A DNA stretch of 64,000 nt. It comes from JAKOUY01 sp037045185 (GTDB lineage Bacteria; Actinomycetota; Acidimicrobiia; Acidimicrobiales; Ilumatobacteraceae). Positions 17,144 to 25,987 of this stretch are shown piece after piece (position 1 is the stretch's first letter; the number at the start of each line of letters is the position of its first letter). The translations under genes and the position numbers were made by a program. The notes beneath the pieces were generated by a model, which saw only the letters and a list, made by a program, of their open reading frames with translations, searched no databases and was not told where the DNA came from. Where the stretch lies: assembly GCA_037045185.1 (NCBI GenBank), contig JBAOHQ010000001.1, forward strand, positions 124,001-188,000. The letters run 5' to 3'.

Positions 17144-18499
17144 TCACCACTTGGCCAGCAGTGCCGCGTGCAGGACGACGCCATAGGCGCCCTGGACCAG
17201 GACGGCGGATGTCGCCACCGCCCGGCCGCGCCGGCCTGCGGCGTCCAGCGCGCCGGCGCCGGCTACGGTGAGTAGCGGCAGGAACGGCAGCCAGATCCGC
17301 TCCACCTCACCCTTGGTGTAGGTGGACAGATGCATGGTCAGCACCGCGAGGGCGGCCGCGCCGATCAGCCACCACGCCCGGCGGGTGCGCACCCACCAAC
17401 CACCCGCCACGACCACCGGTCCGAGGGCGATCGCCAGCACGGCCAGGTTGGCCACCCCGAAGTAGTGCCAACTGCGCAGTGGGGTGCCCTCGAGGTACTC
17501 GTGGCGCGTCGCCCGGGCCCCGTCCAGCCACCAGAACCCGGCACGGGCGAAGGCGCCCACCACGACCGCAGCGCCGGCGAGGGCGGCGAGGCCGAGGCGG
17601 ATCGGTCGCCACGATCGCCGCCGCCTGGCAACCGCTGCGACGACCGCGGCCGGGATGATCGCGAACACCGCCGCCAGGTAGGTGAGGAACAGCATCCACC
17701 CGAGCAGCAGCCCACCGAGCACCGCCAGGGCGACCGAGACCCGCCGCCTGGCGGTGGTCACGGCCACGGCCAGCGCCGCGGTGGCCGTCATCCCCACTGC
17801 GGTGAACATCGCGTCGGCGGAGCTGACCATCCAGATGACCGACGGCGCCAGGACCAGCAGCGGGACGACGCGCCGCGCCAGGCGGGCCCCGGCGACGGCT
17901 CGCACGACGACCAGCGTGGCGCCCACCGTGACAGCGGTGGACGCCACCGCGCCGACGGCCAGCGGCCACGAGCCGCCCAACCCGAGCCGGTCGAGGAGGC
18001 GCAGGGTCAGCATCACCCCAGGCGGGTGGCCGCGCACGTGCACCAGGTAGTCGTTGATGCGTTCGACGAAGGTGTCGACGAACTCCCCCGCCGGTGGCAT
18101 GTCCGCCAGTCCGGCAAGGTACTCGGACGGGTGGTTGATCCCGCGGGTGAACCCGCTGATGCCGTCGACCGCCGCCAGTGCCGCGGCAAACCCGGCCCCG
18201 CCGAGCGCCGCGACGAGGACCAGGACACGCCATGTCAGCCGTGACCACCAGCGCCGCCAGGTACCCCAGGCCACGGCCACGACGACCGACGAGGCGAGCA
18301 CGATGGACCACGACCACCGCCAATCCCATCCACGGCGCTCGCGGCGGGAGATCAACGGGGCAGCGCCGAGGCGCACCTCCGGATGGCTGTTCTGCAGGCG
18401 CACACCGCGGACCACGCTCCAGGCCACGGCAGCGCCAGCCAGCAGGCACCACAGGACGCACGCCACCAGCCGTGCTCGCCGCCCGAGTCGGGCACGCAC
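17144..18499 (-). CDS. Multi-pass membrane protein, probable GT-C type glycosyltransferase
   Basis: 451-residue protein with roughly ten or more hydrophobic segments (for example VLVLVAALGGAGFAAALAAV and VAVTTARRRVSVALAVLGG). It resembles actinobacterial polyprenyl-phosphate-dependent GT-C mannosyl/arabinosyltransferases: the loop VHVRGHPPGVMLTLRLLDRL matches the HxHPPG-type motif seen in such proteins, and LSTYTKGEVERIWLPFLP is the usual late loop. GTG 18499 is chosen 5 bases after the DoxX-like stop (TAG 18507-18505); longer readings run through that gene and are implausible. The gene is convergent with the epimerase gene. Its acceptor and donor cannot be deduced. Confidence 0.72.
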   Translation of the reverse strand: MRARLGRRARLVACVLWCLLAGAAVAWSVVRGVRLQNSHPEVRLGAAPLISRRERRGWDWRWSWSIVLASSVVVAVAWGTWRRWWSRLTWRVLVLVAALGGAGFAAALAAVDGISGFTRGINHPSEYLAGLADMPPAGEFVDTFVERINDYLVHVRGHPPGVMLTLRLLDRLGLGGSWPLAVGAVASTAVTVGATLVVVRAVAGARLARRVVPLLVLAPSVIWMVSSADAMFTAVGMTATAALAVAVTTARRRVSVALAVLGGLLLGWMLFLTYLAAVFAIIPAAVVAAVARRRRSWRPIRLGLAALAGAAVVVGAFARAGFWWLDGARATRHEYLEGTPLRSWHYFGVANLAVLAIALGPVVVAGGWWVRTRRAWWLIGAAALAVLTMHLSTYTKGEVERIWLPFLPLLTVAGAGALDAAGRRGRAVATSAVLVQGAYGVVLHAALLAKW

Positions 18500-18504
18500 G
18501 GGCG

Positions 18505-19449
18505 CTACCCCAGACCGTCGGCGGCAGAACTCACCGTGGAGCGTCCCGCGGCGCGGGCCGAGCACGCCGCGGCAAGGGCGAACGACACCCAGATCACGAC
18601 GTTCGGCCAGGCGCCGATGCGCTGCACCGAGCCGTCCGAGCGGGCGTAGTCGAACCGGCCGACCACGGCCGCGCCGAACGCCAGCGCGGCGAACCCCGCT
18701 GCCGCCACCCACACGCCGGGCCGCCAGCGGGCGGAGGCGATCAGGGCTGCGCCGAGGAGGACGGTGAGCACCGCAAGCGTCGGGTTGAACCAGACCAGCT
18801 TCAGCTCCCAGCGGCGGACCAACCGGCCGTCGACCACGAAGCCGGCGTCGCTGCCGAGCAGGGCGACGCGCCTGCCCCACCCCGGCATGTTGCGGGCGAC
18901 GTACAACCCGGCCACACCGACGGCCGCGGCCCAGGCGCCCCACCGCCACGCGTCGATCACCGGGACGGCGGTGACCGGCGAGCCACCAGCTGGGGCGCTG
19001 ACCGCCAGCATCAGGTGCACGGCCATCATCAGCAGGTAGGACCAGGACCACTCGTTGGCGTTCGGGTAGTACAGCACCGTCAGCCCGATGACCGCGGACA
19101 TCCCGGCGCCCGCCCACCCGGCAAGGCGAACCCGGTAGCCGACGAGCAGCATCACGGCCAGGACCGACTCGCTGATCACCGTGACCCAACCGAAGGCCAC
19201 GAAGTTGGGCAGGATCAGCTCACGCATCGCCCAGCGGAACGGGGCGAAGGGAGCGTTCTGCGCCGCGGCGGTGGCGTAGGCGTACAGCGCCCCGCCGCCC
19301 TGCTCACCGAAGCTCGGAGGGACCTTCCAGTGCAGGTTGGCCACCCACATCAGCCCGACGGCGACACGCACCGTGTGCCACACCGCCTCCTCCGGCGGGC
19401 GGCGCAGCCACCGGCGGACACCCTCGTTGGCGCTGTGCTCGGTGCGCAT
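18505..19449 (-). CDS. DoxX/TQO small-subunit-like membrane protein
   Basis: 314-residue membrane protein with about seven hydrophobic segments. The block HTVRVAVGLMWVANLHWKVP, the pairs of helices around ISESVLAVMLLVGYRVRLAG, and YYPNANEWSWSYLLMMAVHL match the DoxX/DoxD (thiosulfate:quinone oxidoreductase subunit-like) family, in which the EWSWSYLLM motif is conserved. No catalytic role is established for most members. ATG 19449 overlaps the stop of the phosphorylase gene (ATGA), and 5 bases separate its own stop from the GT-C-like gene, so phosphorylase, DoxX-like and GT-C-like genes form one transcription unit. The biological link between them is not evident. Confidence 0.75.
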   Translation of the reverse strand: MRTEHSANEGVRRWLRRPPEEAVWHTVRVAVGLMWVANLHWKVPPSFGEQGGGALYAYATAAAQNAPFAPFRWAMRELILPNFVAFGWVTVISESVLAVMLLVGYRVRLAGWAGAGMSAVIGLTVLYYPNANEWSWSYLLMMAVHLMLAVSAPAGGSPVTAVPVIDAWRWGAWAAAVGVAGLYVARNMPGWGRRVALLGSDAGFVVDGRLVRRWELKLVWFNPTLAVLTVLLGAALIASARWRPGVWVAAAGFAALAFGAAVVGRFDYARSDGSVQRIGAWPNVVIWVSFALAAACSARAAGRSTVSSAADGLG

Positions 19450-20243
19450 CAGTCGTCCCTCTCGTCGGTCCCCACCAACTCGTCATGGTGATCGGTCACC
19501 GCGCGACCGATCACGGCCGTGACCCTGGTGACGTTGGCCCGGATCATCTCGAACACCTCGTCCATGGTCACCCCGCCCCCGTCGGAGGCGTCCCGGTCGG
19601 TCACCAGGGCGATCGAGGCGTAGCGCAACCCGGCCTCGGCGGCCAGCACCGCCTCGGGGTATCCGGTCATGTTGACCACGTGCCAGCCCATCTGGCGGAA
19701 CCAGATGCTCTCCGCCCGGGTGGAGAACCGCGGGCCGTTGATGACCACCATCACGCCACCGTCCACCACGTCCACCGCGCACTCGCGGGCGGCACGCACC
19801 AGGACGTCTCGCACGCCCGCATGGTATGGGTCGGCGAAGGCCTGGTGATGCAGCGCCACCTCCGCCCCGCCCGGCGCGCCCCGATCGTGGAACGTGTCGG
19901 GCCGCCCCCAGGTCCGATCGACGAGCTGGTCGACCACCACCATCTGCCCGGGGTGGATGCCGGGTCGCAGGCTGCCCACCGAGCACGGGGCGACGACGGC
20001 GCGCACGCCGACGTGGCGCATCGCCCACACGTTCGCCCGGTACGGCACACGGTGGGCGGCGAAGCGGTGGTCCGTGCCGTGGCGGGCGATGAACGCAACC
20101 CGGTGCCCGCCGAGGGCGCCGATCATCACCGGCGACGAGGGAGGACCGTACGGGGTGTCGATCTCCACCGCGGTCGACTCCGCGAGGAGCTCGTAGAACC
20201 CCGAGCCACCGAACACTCCGACGGTGGCGAGAGCGTCGTTCAT
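19449..20243 (-). CDS. mtnP: S-methyl-5'-thioadenosine phosphorylase / 6-oxopurine nucleoside phosphorylase
   Basis: 264-residue trimeric PNP-family enzyme that phosphorolyses methylthioadenosine or purine nucleosides. Conserved blocks are VGVFGGSGFYELL, FIARHGTDHRFAAHRVPYRA (phosphate/sugar site), PCSVGSLRPGIHPG, INGPRFSTRAES and VVNMTGYPEAVLAAEAGL (the Met-Thr-x-x-Pro-Glu substrate motif). MTA versus hypoxanthine/guanosine specificity depends on a few residues and remains open; the symbol is provisional. ATG 20243 is chosen; GTG 20267 would add 8 residues. It is divergent from an lrp gene across about 160 bases holding a palindrome and a direct repeat. Confidence 0.85.
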   Translation of the reverse strand: MNDALATVGVFGGSGFYELLAESTAVEIDTPYGPPSSPVMIGALGGHRVAFIARHGTDHRFAAHRVPYRANVWAMRHVGVRAVVAPCSVGSLRPGIHPGQMVVVDQLVDRTWGRPDTFHDRGAPGGAEVALHHQAFADPYHAGVRDVLVRAARECAVDVVDGGVMVVINGPRFSTRAESIWFRQMGWHVVNMTGYPEAVLAAEAGLRYASIALVTDRDASDGGGVTMDEVFEMIRANVTRVTAVIGRAVTDHHDELVGTDERDD

Positions 20244-20271
20244 GCCTGCAGGACCGTAGGTGGTCACCGGT

Positions 20272-20298
20272 GAACATCGTGCGGCGAAGTTCGAACAT
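20272..20298. promoter_or_regulatory. Candidate Lrp-type operator between mtnP and lrp
   Basis: Direct repeat GAACAT at 20272-20277 and 20293-20298, 21 bases apart (two helical turns), with the 8-base palindrome GTTCGAAC at 20289-20296 overlapping the second copy. It lies 29 bases upstream of mtnP ATG and about 107 bases upstream of the lrp start. Lrp/AsnC proteins often bind phased sites in divergent promoters; assignment is inferred from position and symmetry only. Confidence 0.4.
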
Positions 20299-20404
20299 TC
20301 TTGAAAACTCCCACGTCACCGCGTGTGGCTGGGTGCTCCGCGGGCGCCGGCGCCGGCTGTGGCAGCCTGGGGGCGATGAACTCGGGCACCACGGCGGGAG
20401 CGCC

Positions 20405-20866
20405 ATGACCGACCGGCCCACCCAGCTGGACGAGACCGACCGCACCCTGATCGGGGCCCTGCAGCACGACGGCCGGGCCAGCTACGCCGACCTCGCCGAG
20501 TTGGTGGGCCTGTCCCCCGCCGCCACCCGGATCCGCGTCCAGCGGCTGCTCGACGCCGGCGTGGTGCGCGTCGTCGGCGTGACCGACCCGCTGGCCCTCG
20601 GCTACCCGGTCATGGCGGCGCTCGGCGTGCGCGTCGAACGCAACGTCCGCCAGGTGGCCGATCACATCGCGGCGATCGACGGGGTGATCTACGTGGTGTT
20701 CACCTCCGGCTCGTTCGACCTGCTGGTGGAGGTGCTGTGCGAGGACTCGGCGGCGCTGCTGGCGGTGATCGACGACAAGATCCGCCGGATCACCGGCGTT
20801 CGCAGCGTGGAGAGCTTCACCTACTTCGGCATCCACACCCACCGCTTCGTGTGGGGCGCCCGCTGA
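20405..20866 (+). CDS. Lrp/AsnC family transcriptional regulator
   Basis: 153-residue regulator with the standard architecture: an N-terminal winged helix (LDETDRTLIGALQHDGRASY, then LVGLSPAATRIRVQRLLDAG) and a C-terminal RAM ligand-binding domain (VMAALGVRVERNVRQVADHI, GSFDLLVEVLCEDSAALLAV). ATG 20405 has GGGAG upstream. Lrp/AsnC proteins usually respond to amino acids or related metabolites; the divergent phosphorylase gene is the most obvious target, with the symmetric sites at 20272-20298. Length and domains are normal. It is followed by a duplicated hairpin element and the convergent zur-like gene. Confidence 0.93.
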   Translation: MTDRPTQLDETDRTLIGALQHDGRASYADLAELVGLSPAATRIRVQRLLDAGVVRVVGVTDPLALGYPVMAALGVRVERNVRQVADHIAAIDGVIYVVFTSGSFDLLVEVLCEDSAALLAVIDDKIRRITGVRSVESFTYFGIHTHRFVWGAR

Positions 20867-20875
20867 CCCACCCGC

Positions 20876-20979
20876 ATGGGCGCGACAACTACGGATATCC
20901 GAAGTGCTCGCGCCCATTCACACCGCCAGCGCGCCGCATGGGCGCGACAACTACGGATTTCCGAGGTTCTCGCACCCAT
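20876..20979. repeat. Tandem pair of 42-base palindromic elements (62-base spacing)
   Basis: Copy 1 at 20876-20917 has perfect 10-base arms ATGGGCGCGA/TCGCGCCCAT around an inner palindrome CGGATATCCG. Copy 2 at 20938-20979 has the same left arm and, with one G-U pair, TCGCACCCAT on the right; its inner sequence is CGGATTTCCG. The flanks GC before and TCA after are shared. The pair lies between the convergent lrp and zur-like genes, the second copy ending on the last base of the zur stop codon. It may serve as a bidirectional terminator, though no T-run follows, or be a REP-like dispersed element. Confidence 0.9.
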
Positions 20980-21459
20980 TCAGGGGAGGAGGCAGGAGGC
21001 GCAGGTGCCGTGGACGTCGAAGACGTGACGTGCCGCGGCGAAGCCGTGGGAGGCGGCGACCGCCGACAGCTCCGAGGCCACGGCACGCTCCACGGCGGCG
21101 CCCGGCTCGAAATCCTGCACCGCGCCGCACGTCGTGCACACCAGATGATGGTGATGGTGGTCGGTGAAGGCCTCGGCCACCTCGAAGCGGTCGATGCGGT
21201 CGGCGCCGGCAACGCGGGCCACCACCAGTGCGTCGGCTAGTTCGGCCAGGATGCGATAGGCGGTCGACGTGGGCACGCCACTGGCGGCGACCACGGCGTC
21301 GGCGGTCACCGGACCGTGGATATCGGCCAGGGCGGCGATCACCGCGGCCTTGTGCCGGGTCAGCCGCTGCCCCTGCCCGGCCAGGGCGCTGACGATGCGC
21401 TGATCGATGCCGTGGTCCGGCTCGGCGGTGCGGCGGCGGGGGACGGAAGGCACGCTCAC
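20980..21459 (-). CDS. zur: Fur-family metalloregulator, probable Zur
   Basis: 159-residue Fur-family repressor. The N-terminal winged helix (RLTRHKAAVIAALADIHGPV, GVPTSTAYRILAELADALVV) is followed by a metal-sensing half with the histidine run HHHHHLVCTTCGAVQDFE, the FDVHGTCASC motif and paired CxxC motifs that build the structural zinc site. Divergence from a zinc/manganese-type ABC importer (znuC, znuB) points to Zur rather than Fur. GTG 21459 is the best start, 53 bases from znuC. Its stop touches the second copy of the duplicated palindromic element. Confidence 0.87.
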   Translation of the reverse strand: MSVPSVPRRRTAEPDHGIDQRIVSALAGQGQRLTRHKAAVIAALADIHGPVTADAVVAASGVPTSTAYRILAELADALVVARVAGADRIDRFEVAEAFTDHHHHHLVCTTCGAVQDFEPGAAVERAVASELSAVAASHGFAAARHVFDVHGTCASCLLP

Positions 21460-21484
21460 AGTCTAGGCAGCGTCGGAACACGAA

Positions 21485-21500
21485 TGGGAATCGATCTTGA
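21485..21500. promoter_or_regulatory. Possible Zur box between zur and znuC
   Basis: TGGGAATCGATCTTGA is an AT-richer, imperfectly symmetric stretch in the 53-base gap between the divergent zur and znuC starts. It weakly resembles actinobacterial Zur boxes (TGAAAATGATTTTCA type) with one extra base. The call rests on context and partial similarity only. Confidence 0.3.
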
Positions 21501-21512
21501 TATGGTGAGCCG

Positions 21513-22253
21513 ATGCGTCCAGCCGATCACCCGGTGCTGCGTGTCGACCGGCTCGGGGTGGAGTACGGCCATCGGCCGGTCCTGGCCGACGTCAGCTTCG
21601 ACGCCCGCCCCGGCGAGCTGATCGGGGTCATCGGGCCCAACGGCGCTGGCAAGAGCAGCCTGTTCAAGGGCATCTGCGGGCTGGTCAACCACACCGGCGT
21701 CGTCTTCGTCAACGGGGTCCACTGCCATGACCACACCGATCGGATGGACATCGCCTACATCCCCCAGCGCAACGACAGCGACCTGACCTTCCCGATCACC
21801 GCCGCCGAGCTGGTGCTCACCGGACGCCGCCGCTTCCACCGCTGGTTCGCCCGGCCGGGGCGCGCCGACCGGGCCGCGGCGGCCGCAGCCCTGGCCGACG
21901 TCGGCCTGCCCGAGGTGGGCCAGCACACACTCACCGAGCTGTCCGGTGGCCAGCTGCAGCGGGTGTACCTGGCCAGGGCGCTGGCCCAGGAAGCCACCGT
22001 CGTCCTCTTGGACGAGGCGCTCAGCGGCGTGGATCAACCGGCGACCGCCAGCCTGATCGAGTTGTTCCACCGCCTGGCCGAGCGCGGGACCACCCTGCTG
22101 GTTGCCACCCACGACCTGGCCCTCGCTCGCCACCGCTTCGGCCGGCTGCTCGCCGTCAACGGCACCCTCCGCGCCGACGGCCCACCCGACGCCGTGCTGG
22201 CCCCCGACGTCCTCGATCGCACCTTCGGTTCGGCAGATGCACGTCCTCACTGA
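21513..22253 (+). CDS. znuC: Zinc/manganese-type ABC transporter ATPase
   Basis: 246-residue ATPase of the ZnuC/MntB family: Walker A GPNGAGKSSL, Q-loop IPQRNDSDLTFPITAAELVL, signature LSGGQLQR, Walker B VVLLDEALSGVD and H-loop VATHDLALA. The segment between Walker A and the signature is typical of metal importers. The divergent zur-like gene supports zinc as the metal, though manganese cannot be excluded. The 3' end overlaps the permease gene by 17 bases. No periplasmic/lipoprotein metal-binding subunit (ZnuA) is adjacent; it must be encoded elsewhere. Confidence 0.9.
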   Translation: MRPADHPVLRVDRLGVEYGHRPVLADVSFDARPGELIGVIGPNGAGKSSLFKGICGLVNHTGVVFVNGVHCHDHTDRMDIAYIPQRNDSDLTFPITAAELVLTGRRRFHRWFARPGRADRAAAAAALADVGLPEVGQHTLTELSGGQLQRVYLARALAQEATVVLLDEALSGVDQPATASLIELFHRLAERGTTLLVATHDLALARHRFGRLLAVNGTLRADGPPDAVLAPDVLDRTFGSADARPH

Positions 22254-23079
22254 TCCGTTCCAGTTGCAGTTCATGCAGCGGGCCCTGCTGGCCACGCTGG
22301 TGATCGGAGTCGTCGCCCCCGCGGTTGGCACCTGGGTCGTGCTGCGGCGGATGGCCAACCTGGGCGACGCCATGTCCCATGGCACCCTCGCCGGCGTCGG
22401 CATCGCCTACGCCGCCGGTGTCAACGTCCTGCTCGGCGCCCTGGGTGCGGGCATCGTCCTGGCCGCCCTGCTCCTGGCGCTGTCGGCCAACCGGCGCCTC
22501 GGCTCGGAGGCCCTGATCGCCGTGCTCGGCACGGCGAGCTTCGCCCTCGGCGTCGTGGTGATCTCCCGCCTCGACACCGGCGTGGAGCTGACCCACTTCC
22601 TGTTCGGCCGCGTCCTGACCGTGTCGTGGAACGACCTGGCGCTGAACGCCGCGCTCGGCGCCGGCGCCCTCGCCGTGATCGCCGTGCTGTTCAACGAACT
22701 GCGCATCGCCACCTTCGACCACGTCCACGCCGAGCAGGTGGGTGTGCGTGTCGAACTGGTCCAGGCCGTGCTGATCGTGCTGCTGTCCATCGTGGTCGTG
22801 GTCAGCCTCCGCGCCGTCGGCACCATCATGTCGGTGACGATGCTGGTCACCCCACCCGCCACGGCCCGCCTGTTCGCCCGCACGCTGCGCTCGATGACCT
22901 GGTGGGCGATCGCCTTCGGCGTGTCCGAGGGCGTCGTCGGGCTGATCGTCAGCTACCACCTCGGCCGCGGTGCGGCCCCCAGCGCCACCATCGCCCTGGT
23001 CTCGGCGGCGGTGTTCGGGTTGGTGTTCGCCGTCACGCTGCCGCGCCGGCGCCCCCATCATCACCGCCCGCTGGGCTGA
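22237..23079 (+). CDS. znuB: Zinc/manganese-type ABC transporter permease
   Basis: 280-residue ABC-3 family permease with eight or so hydrophobic segments. The start MHVLTDPFQLQFMQRALLAT and the block VGTWVVLRRMANLGDAMSHG are hallmark ZnuB/MntC sequences; later SVTMLVTPPATARLFAR and IVSYHLGRGAAPSATIAL fit. The C-terminus ends in a His-rich tail (RRRPHHHRPLG), which may bind metal. ATG 22237 lies within the end of znuC, so the two genes are translationally coupled. Full length and intact. It would form the membrane half of a zinc importer with the preceding ATPase. Confidence 0.92.
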   Translation: MHVLTDPFQLQFMQRALLATLVIGVVAPAVGTWVVLRRMANLGDAMSHGTLAGVGIAYAAGVNVLLGALGAGIVLAALLLALSANRRLGSEALIAVLGTASFALGVVVISRLDTGVELTHFLFGRVLTVSWNDLALNAALGAGALAVIAVLFNELRIATFDHVHAEQVGVRVELVQAVLIVLLSIVVVVSLRAVGTIMSVTMLVTPPATARLFARTLRSMTWWAIAFGVSEGVVGLIVSYHLGRGAAPSATIALVSAAVFGLVFAVTLPRRRPHHHRPLG

Positions 23080-23176
23080 TCGACCGGCAGGCATCGCCGC
23101 ACCGCCTGCGGATGGGGCATGATGGGGGCCGCCGCGATCGGTGACGATCGCACGGACCAAGGGGATCAACCAAGCG

Positions 23177-23649
<473 letters not shown>

Positions 23650-23653
<4 letters not shown>

Positions 23654-24474
23654 ACCCGGCGCCGTTCGACTACGTCCGCGCCGGCTCCGCCGAGGAGGCC
23701 ATCTCGTTGATCGGCGAGCACGGTGACGACGCCAAGTTCCTGGCCGGTGGGCACAGCCTGCTGCCGCTGATGAAGCTGCGCCTGGCCTCACCGTCCGTCC
23801 TGGTGGACATCGGGCGGATCGCCGACCTGTCCTACATCCGCGAGGAGGGCGACGACATCGCCATTGGCGCGCTCACCCGGCACACCCAGCTCGAGCACAG
23901 CGATCTGCTGGCCGCCCACGCACCGCTGCTGCGTGCCGCCGCCAAGGAGGTGGGCGATCCGCAGGTCCGCCACCGCGGCACCATCGGTGGATCGATCGCC
24001 CACTGCGACCCGGCCTCGGACCTGCCAGCCACCACGCTGGCGCTCGGCGCCACCTACGTCGCCCAAGGGCCAGGCGGGCGGCGGAGCATCGCTGCCGCAG
24101 ACTTCTTCCGCGGGTTCTTGGAGTCGGCGCTGACGCCCGACGAGATGCTGGTGGAGATCCGCGTGCCGAAGATCTCCGGCGGCGGGTTCAGCTTCCAGAA
24201 GTTCAACCGCCGGGCCCAGGACTGGGCCATCGTCGGTGTCGCCGCCTGGCGCAACGACGGCGGGAGCGGCATCGGCCTGGTCAACATGGGCGCCACGCCC
24301 GTCCTGGCCACCAGCGCGATGCAGGCGCTGGCCGGCGGCGCGTCCGTCGCCGACGCCGCCGAACTGGCCGCCGCCGAGGCCGACCCGCAGAGCGATCTGA
24401 ACGCCAGCCCCGACTTCCGCCGCCATCTGGCCAAGGTCCTGGTGCGCCGTGCACTGGAGGCATGCGCTCGTTAG
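23650..24474 (+). CDS. coxM: Molybdenum hydroxylase FAD-binding medium subunit, CoxM-like
   Basis: 274-residue FAD subunit of the CO dehydrogenase/xanthine dehydrogenase family. Diagnostic motifs are FLAGGHSLLPLMKLRLASPS (the FAD AGGxS motif) and RHRGTIGGSIAHCDPASDLP (the second FAD motif, TIGGSxxHxDPAxD). The C-terminal CO_deh_flav domain (FQKFNRRAQDWAIVGVAAW) is present. GTG 23650 overlaps the stop of coxS (GTGA), so the two are made together. Length is normal for the family. Electrons leave through this FAD, probably to the quinone pool, but no dedicated acceptor is encoded nearby. Confidence 0.94.
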
Positions 24475-24484
24475 CCTTGCCCGG

Positions 24485-25538
24485 ATGACCGGGGTGGCCG
24501 AGCGTGCCGATGTCGCTGACGCGCGGGCGTTGCTGTCGGCGCGTCCGCAGATGTCGGCGGTCGTGCCCATCGATCGGATGCGCATCGCCCGGATCACGGC
24601 GATGTCGATCTACCTCGCGGTGTACCTGTACTGGCTGCGGACCGAGGGCCTGCCCATCGATCGCATCTCGGTGGCCATCTCGCTGTTCCTGTTCCTGGTC
24701 TGCGCGTTCATCGGCAAGCCGTTGCTCACCTGGGCGATCCTGATCATCGACGTGGCCTGCTACGCGGTGATGTGGATCGCCTACGAGCAGACCCGCGGCC
24801 GGCGCCGACCAACTGAACTTCCCCCGCCAGCTGGCGGCGGTGCGCAACATCGACCGTTTCCTGTTCTTCGGCCACGACCCCAACGTGGTGCTGCAGAACT
24901 GGCTGTGGCGGCCCACCGTGCAGTGGTACGACTGGATCTTCTCCAGCGCCTACTACAGCCACTTCGTATTCCCGGTGGTGGTGATGGCCGTGCTCTGGGC
25001 AGTGAGCCACCGGCAGTGGACGCGGTTCATGAAGCGCTTCGCCACGCTGCTGTTCGTGGCCTGCCTGATGTTCGTGTTCCTGCCCACCATCCCGCCGTGG
25101 ATGGCCGGCGACACCCAGCGGTTCTCCTACCGCGTGTTGCCCCCGCTGCACCGCGACACCTGGAAGGGCTTCTACGACCTCGGCTTCAAGGGCTTCGTCA
25201 AGTCGTGGCGCAAGGGTCTCAACTGGGGCAACGAGATCGCCGCGATGCCCTCGCTGCACGCCTCGTTCGCGCTGATCACCGTGGCCTTCTTCCTGCCGTG
25301 GATCCAGCGCACGTGGGTGAAGGCGCTGATGCTGTGCTGGCCGGTGGTCATGCTCTTCGCCCTGGTGCTGTACGGCGAGCACTGGATCATCGACGGCATC
25401 GCCGGATGGGTGATCACCGGGTTGTCCTTCCTGCTGTGGAACCGCATCGAGCGGGCCATCCGGCGCAACCGCTCCAAGCGCGCCCGGACGGCCCTGCTGG
25501 CACTCGGCACACCCGCCCCGATGGCCCACGCCGGATGA
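24485..25538 (+). CDS. PAP2-superfamily membrane phosphatase/phosphotransferase (Aur1/Ipt1-like), apparent frameshift
   Basis: About 350-residue integral membrane protein. The N-terminal part (ATG 24485 to about 24800) holds a hydrophobic pair including AISLFLFLVCAFIGKPLLTW; the C-terminal part (to 25538) has NFPRQLAAVRNIDRFLFFGH, NEIAAMPSLHASFALITVAF and GEHWIIDGIAGW, where the PSLHA and GEHWxxD blocks hold the PAP2 catalytic residues. This layout fits the PAP2_3/inositolphosphorylceramide synthase-like group, which acts on lipid phosphates. One base appears inserted near 24803 (in CGGCGCCGACC), splitting the frame within a conserved region, so a sequence error is likely. The end overlaps the next gene by 4 bases. 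Confidence 0.8.
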
Positions 25539-25987
25539 GCCTCGACCCACCCCAGGTGCTGCTGGAGCACAGCTTCCTTGCCGCCCTCGTCGACCTCGAC
25601 GACCCGAACCACGTGGCCGCAGTGACGTGCTACGCCGAGCTGATCGACCAGTACGAGGACGAGCGGATCCTGCTGAAGGCGCTGGACATGGATCTCGCCG
25701 ACCTCGACCCGGAGTCACGCATGCGGCACGGGTTGCTGGCCCCGGTGAGCACCATGTTCGTGGCCCAGCAGCACCGCAACGCCGTACCGGGCTCGCTGGT
25801 CACCGACCCCGACCTGGCGCTGACGATGATCATGGTCGTGTGGAACAAGGTTCGCCGGATCGCCACGTTCGACGCCCGCTTCGACGGTTTCGACGTCGAG
25901 GTGCTGCCCCGCCCAGCGGCGGCGCCGGAGCTCGACGAGGCCAACGCCGTCGGCGGCGACGACGGCGGCTACAGCAACCCGGCGTAG
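25535..25987 (+). CDS. Hypothetical protein, PIN-domain-like
   Basis: 150-residue acidic protein. It shows a PIN-like layout: LLEHSFLAALVDLDDPNHVA at the start, where a classic PIN domain has a catalytic Asp in a D-x-S-F-L motif, and IATFDARFDGFDVEVLP near residue 115-131, matching the C-terminal Asp strand. The first acidic residue is replaced by Glu-His, so nuclease activity is doubtful. ATG 25535 overlaps the stop of the PAP2 gene (ATGA), suggesting co-expression; there is no adjacent antitoxin-like gene. The 3' end overlaps the convergent SDR gene by 19 bases. Confidence 0.6.
   Translation: MSLDPPQVLLEHSFLAALVDLDDPNHVAAVTCYAELIDQYEDERILLKALDMDLADLDPESRMRHGLLAPVSTMFVAQQHRNAVPGSLVTDPDLALTMIMVVWNKVRRIATFDARFDGFDVEVLPRPAAAPELDEANAVGGDDGGYSNPA

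Noticed and set aside
21150..21175. Histidine run in the Fur-family protein as a cloning tag
   Set aside because: It lies in the metal-sensing region where Zur proteins naturally have His-rich sequence.
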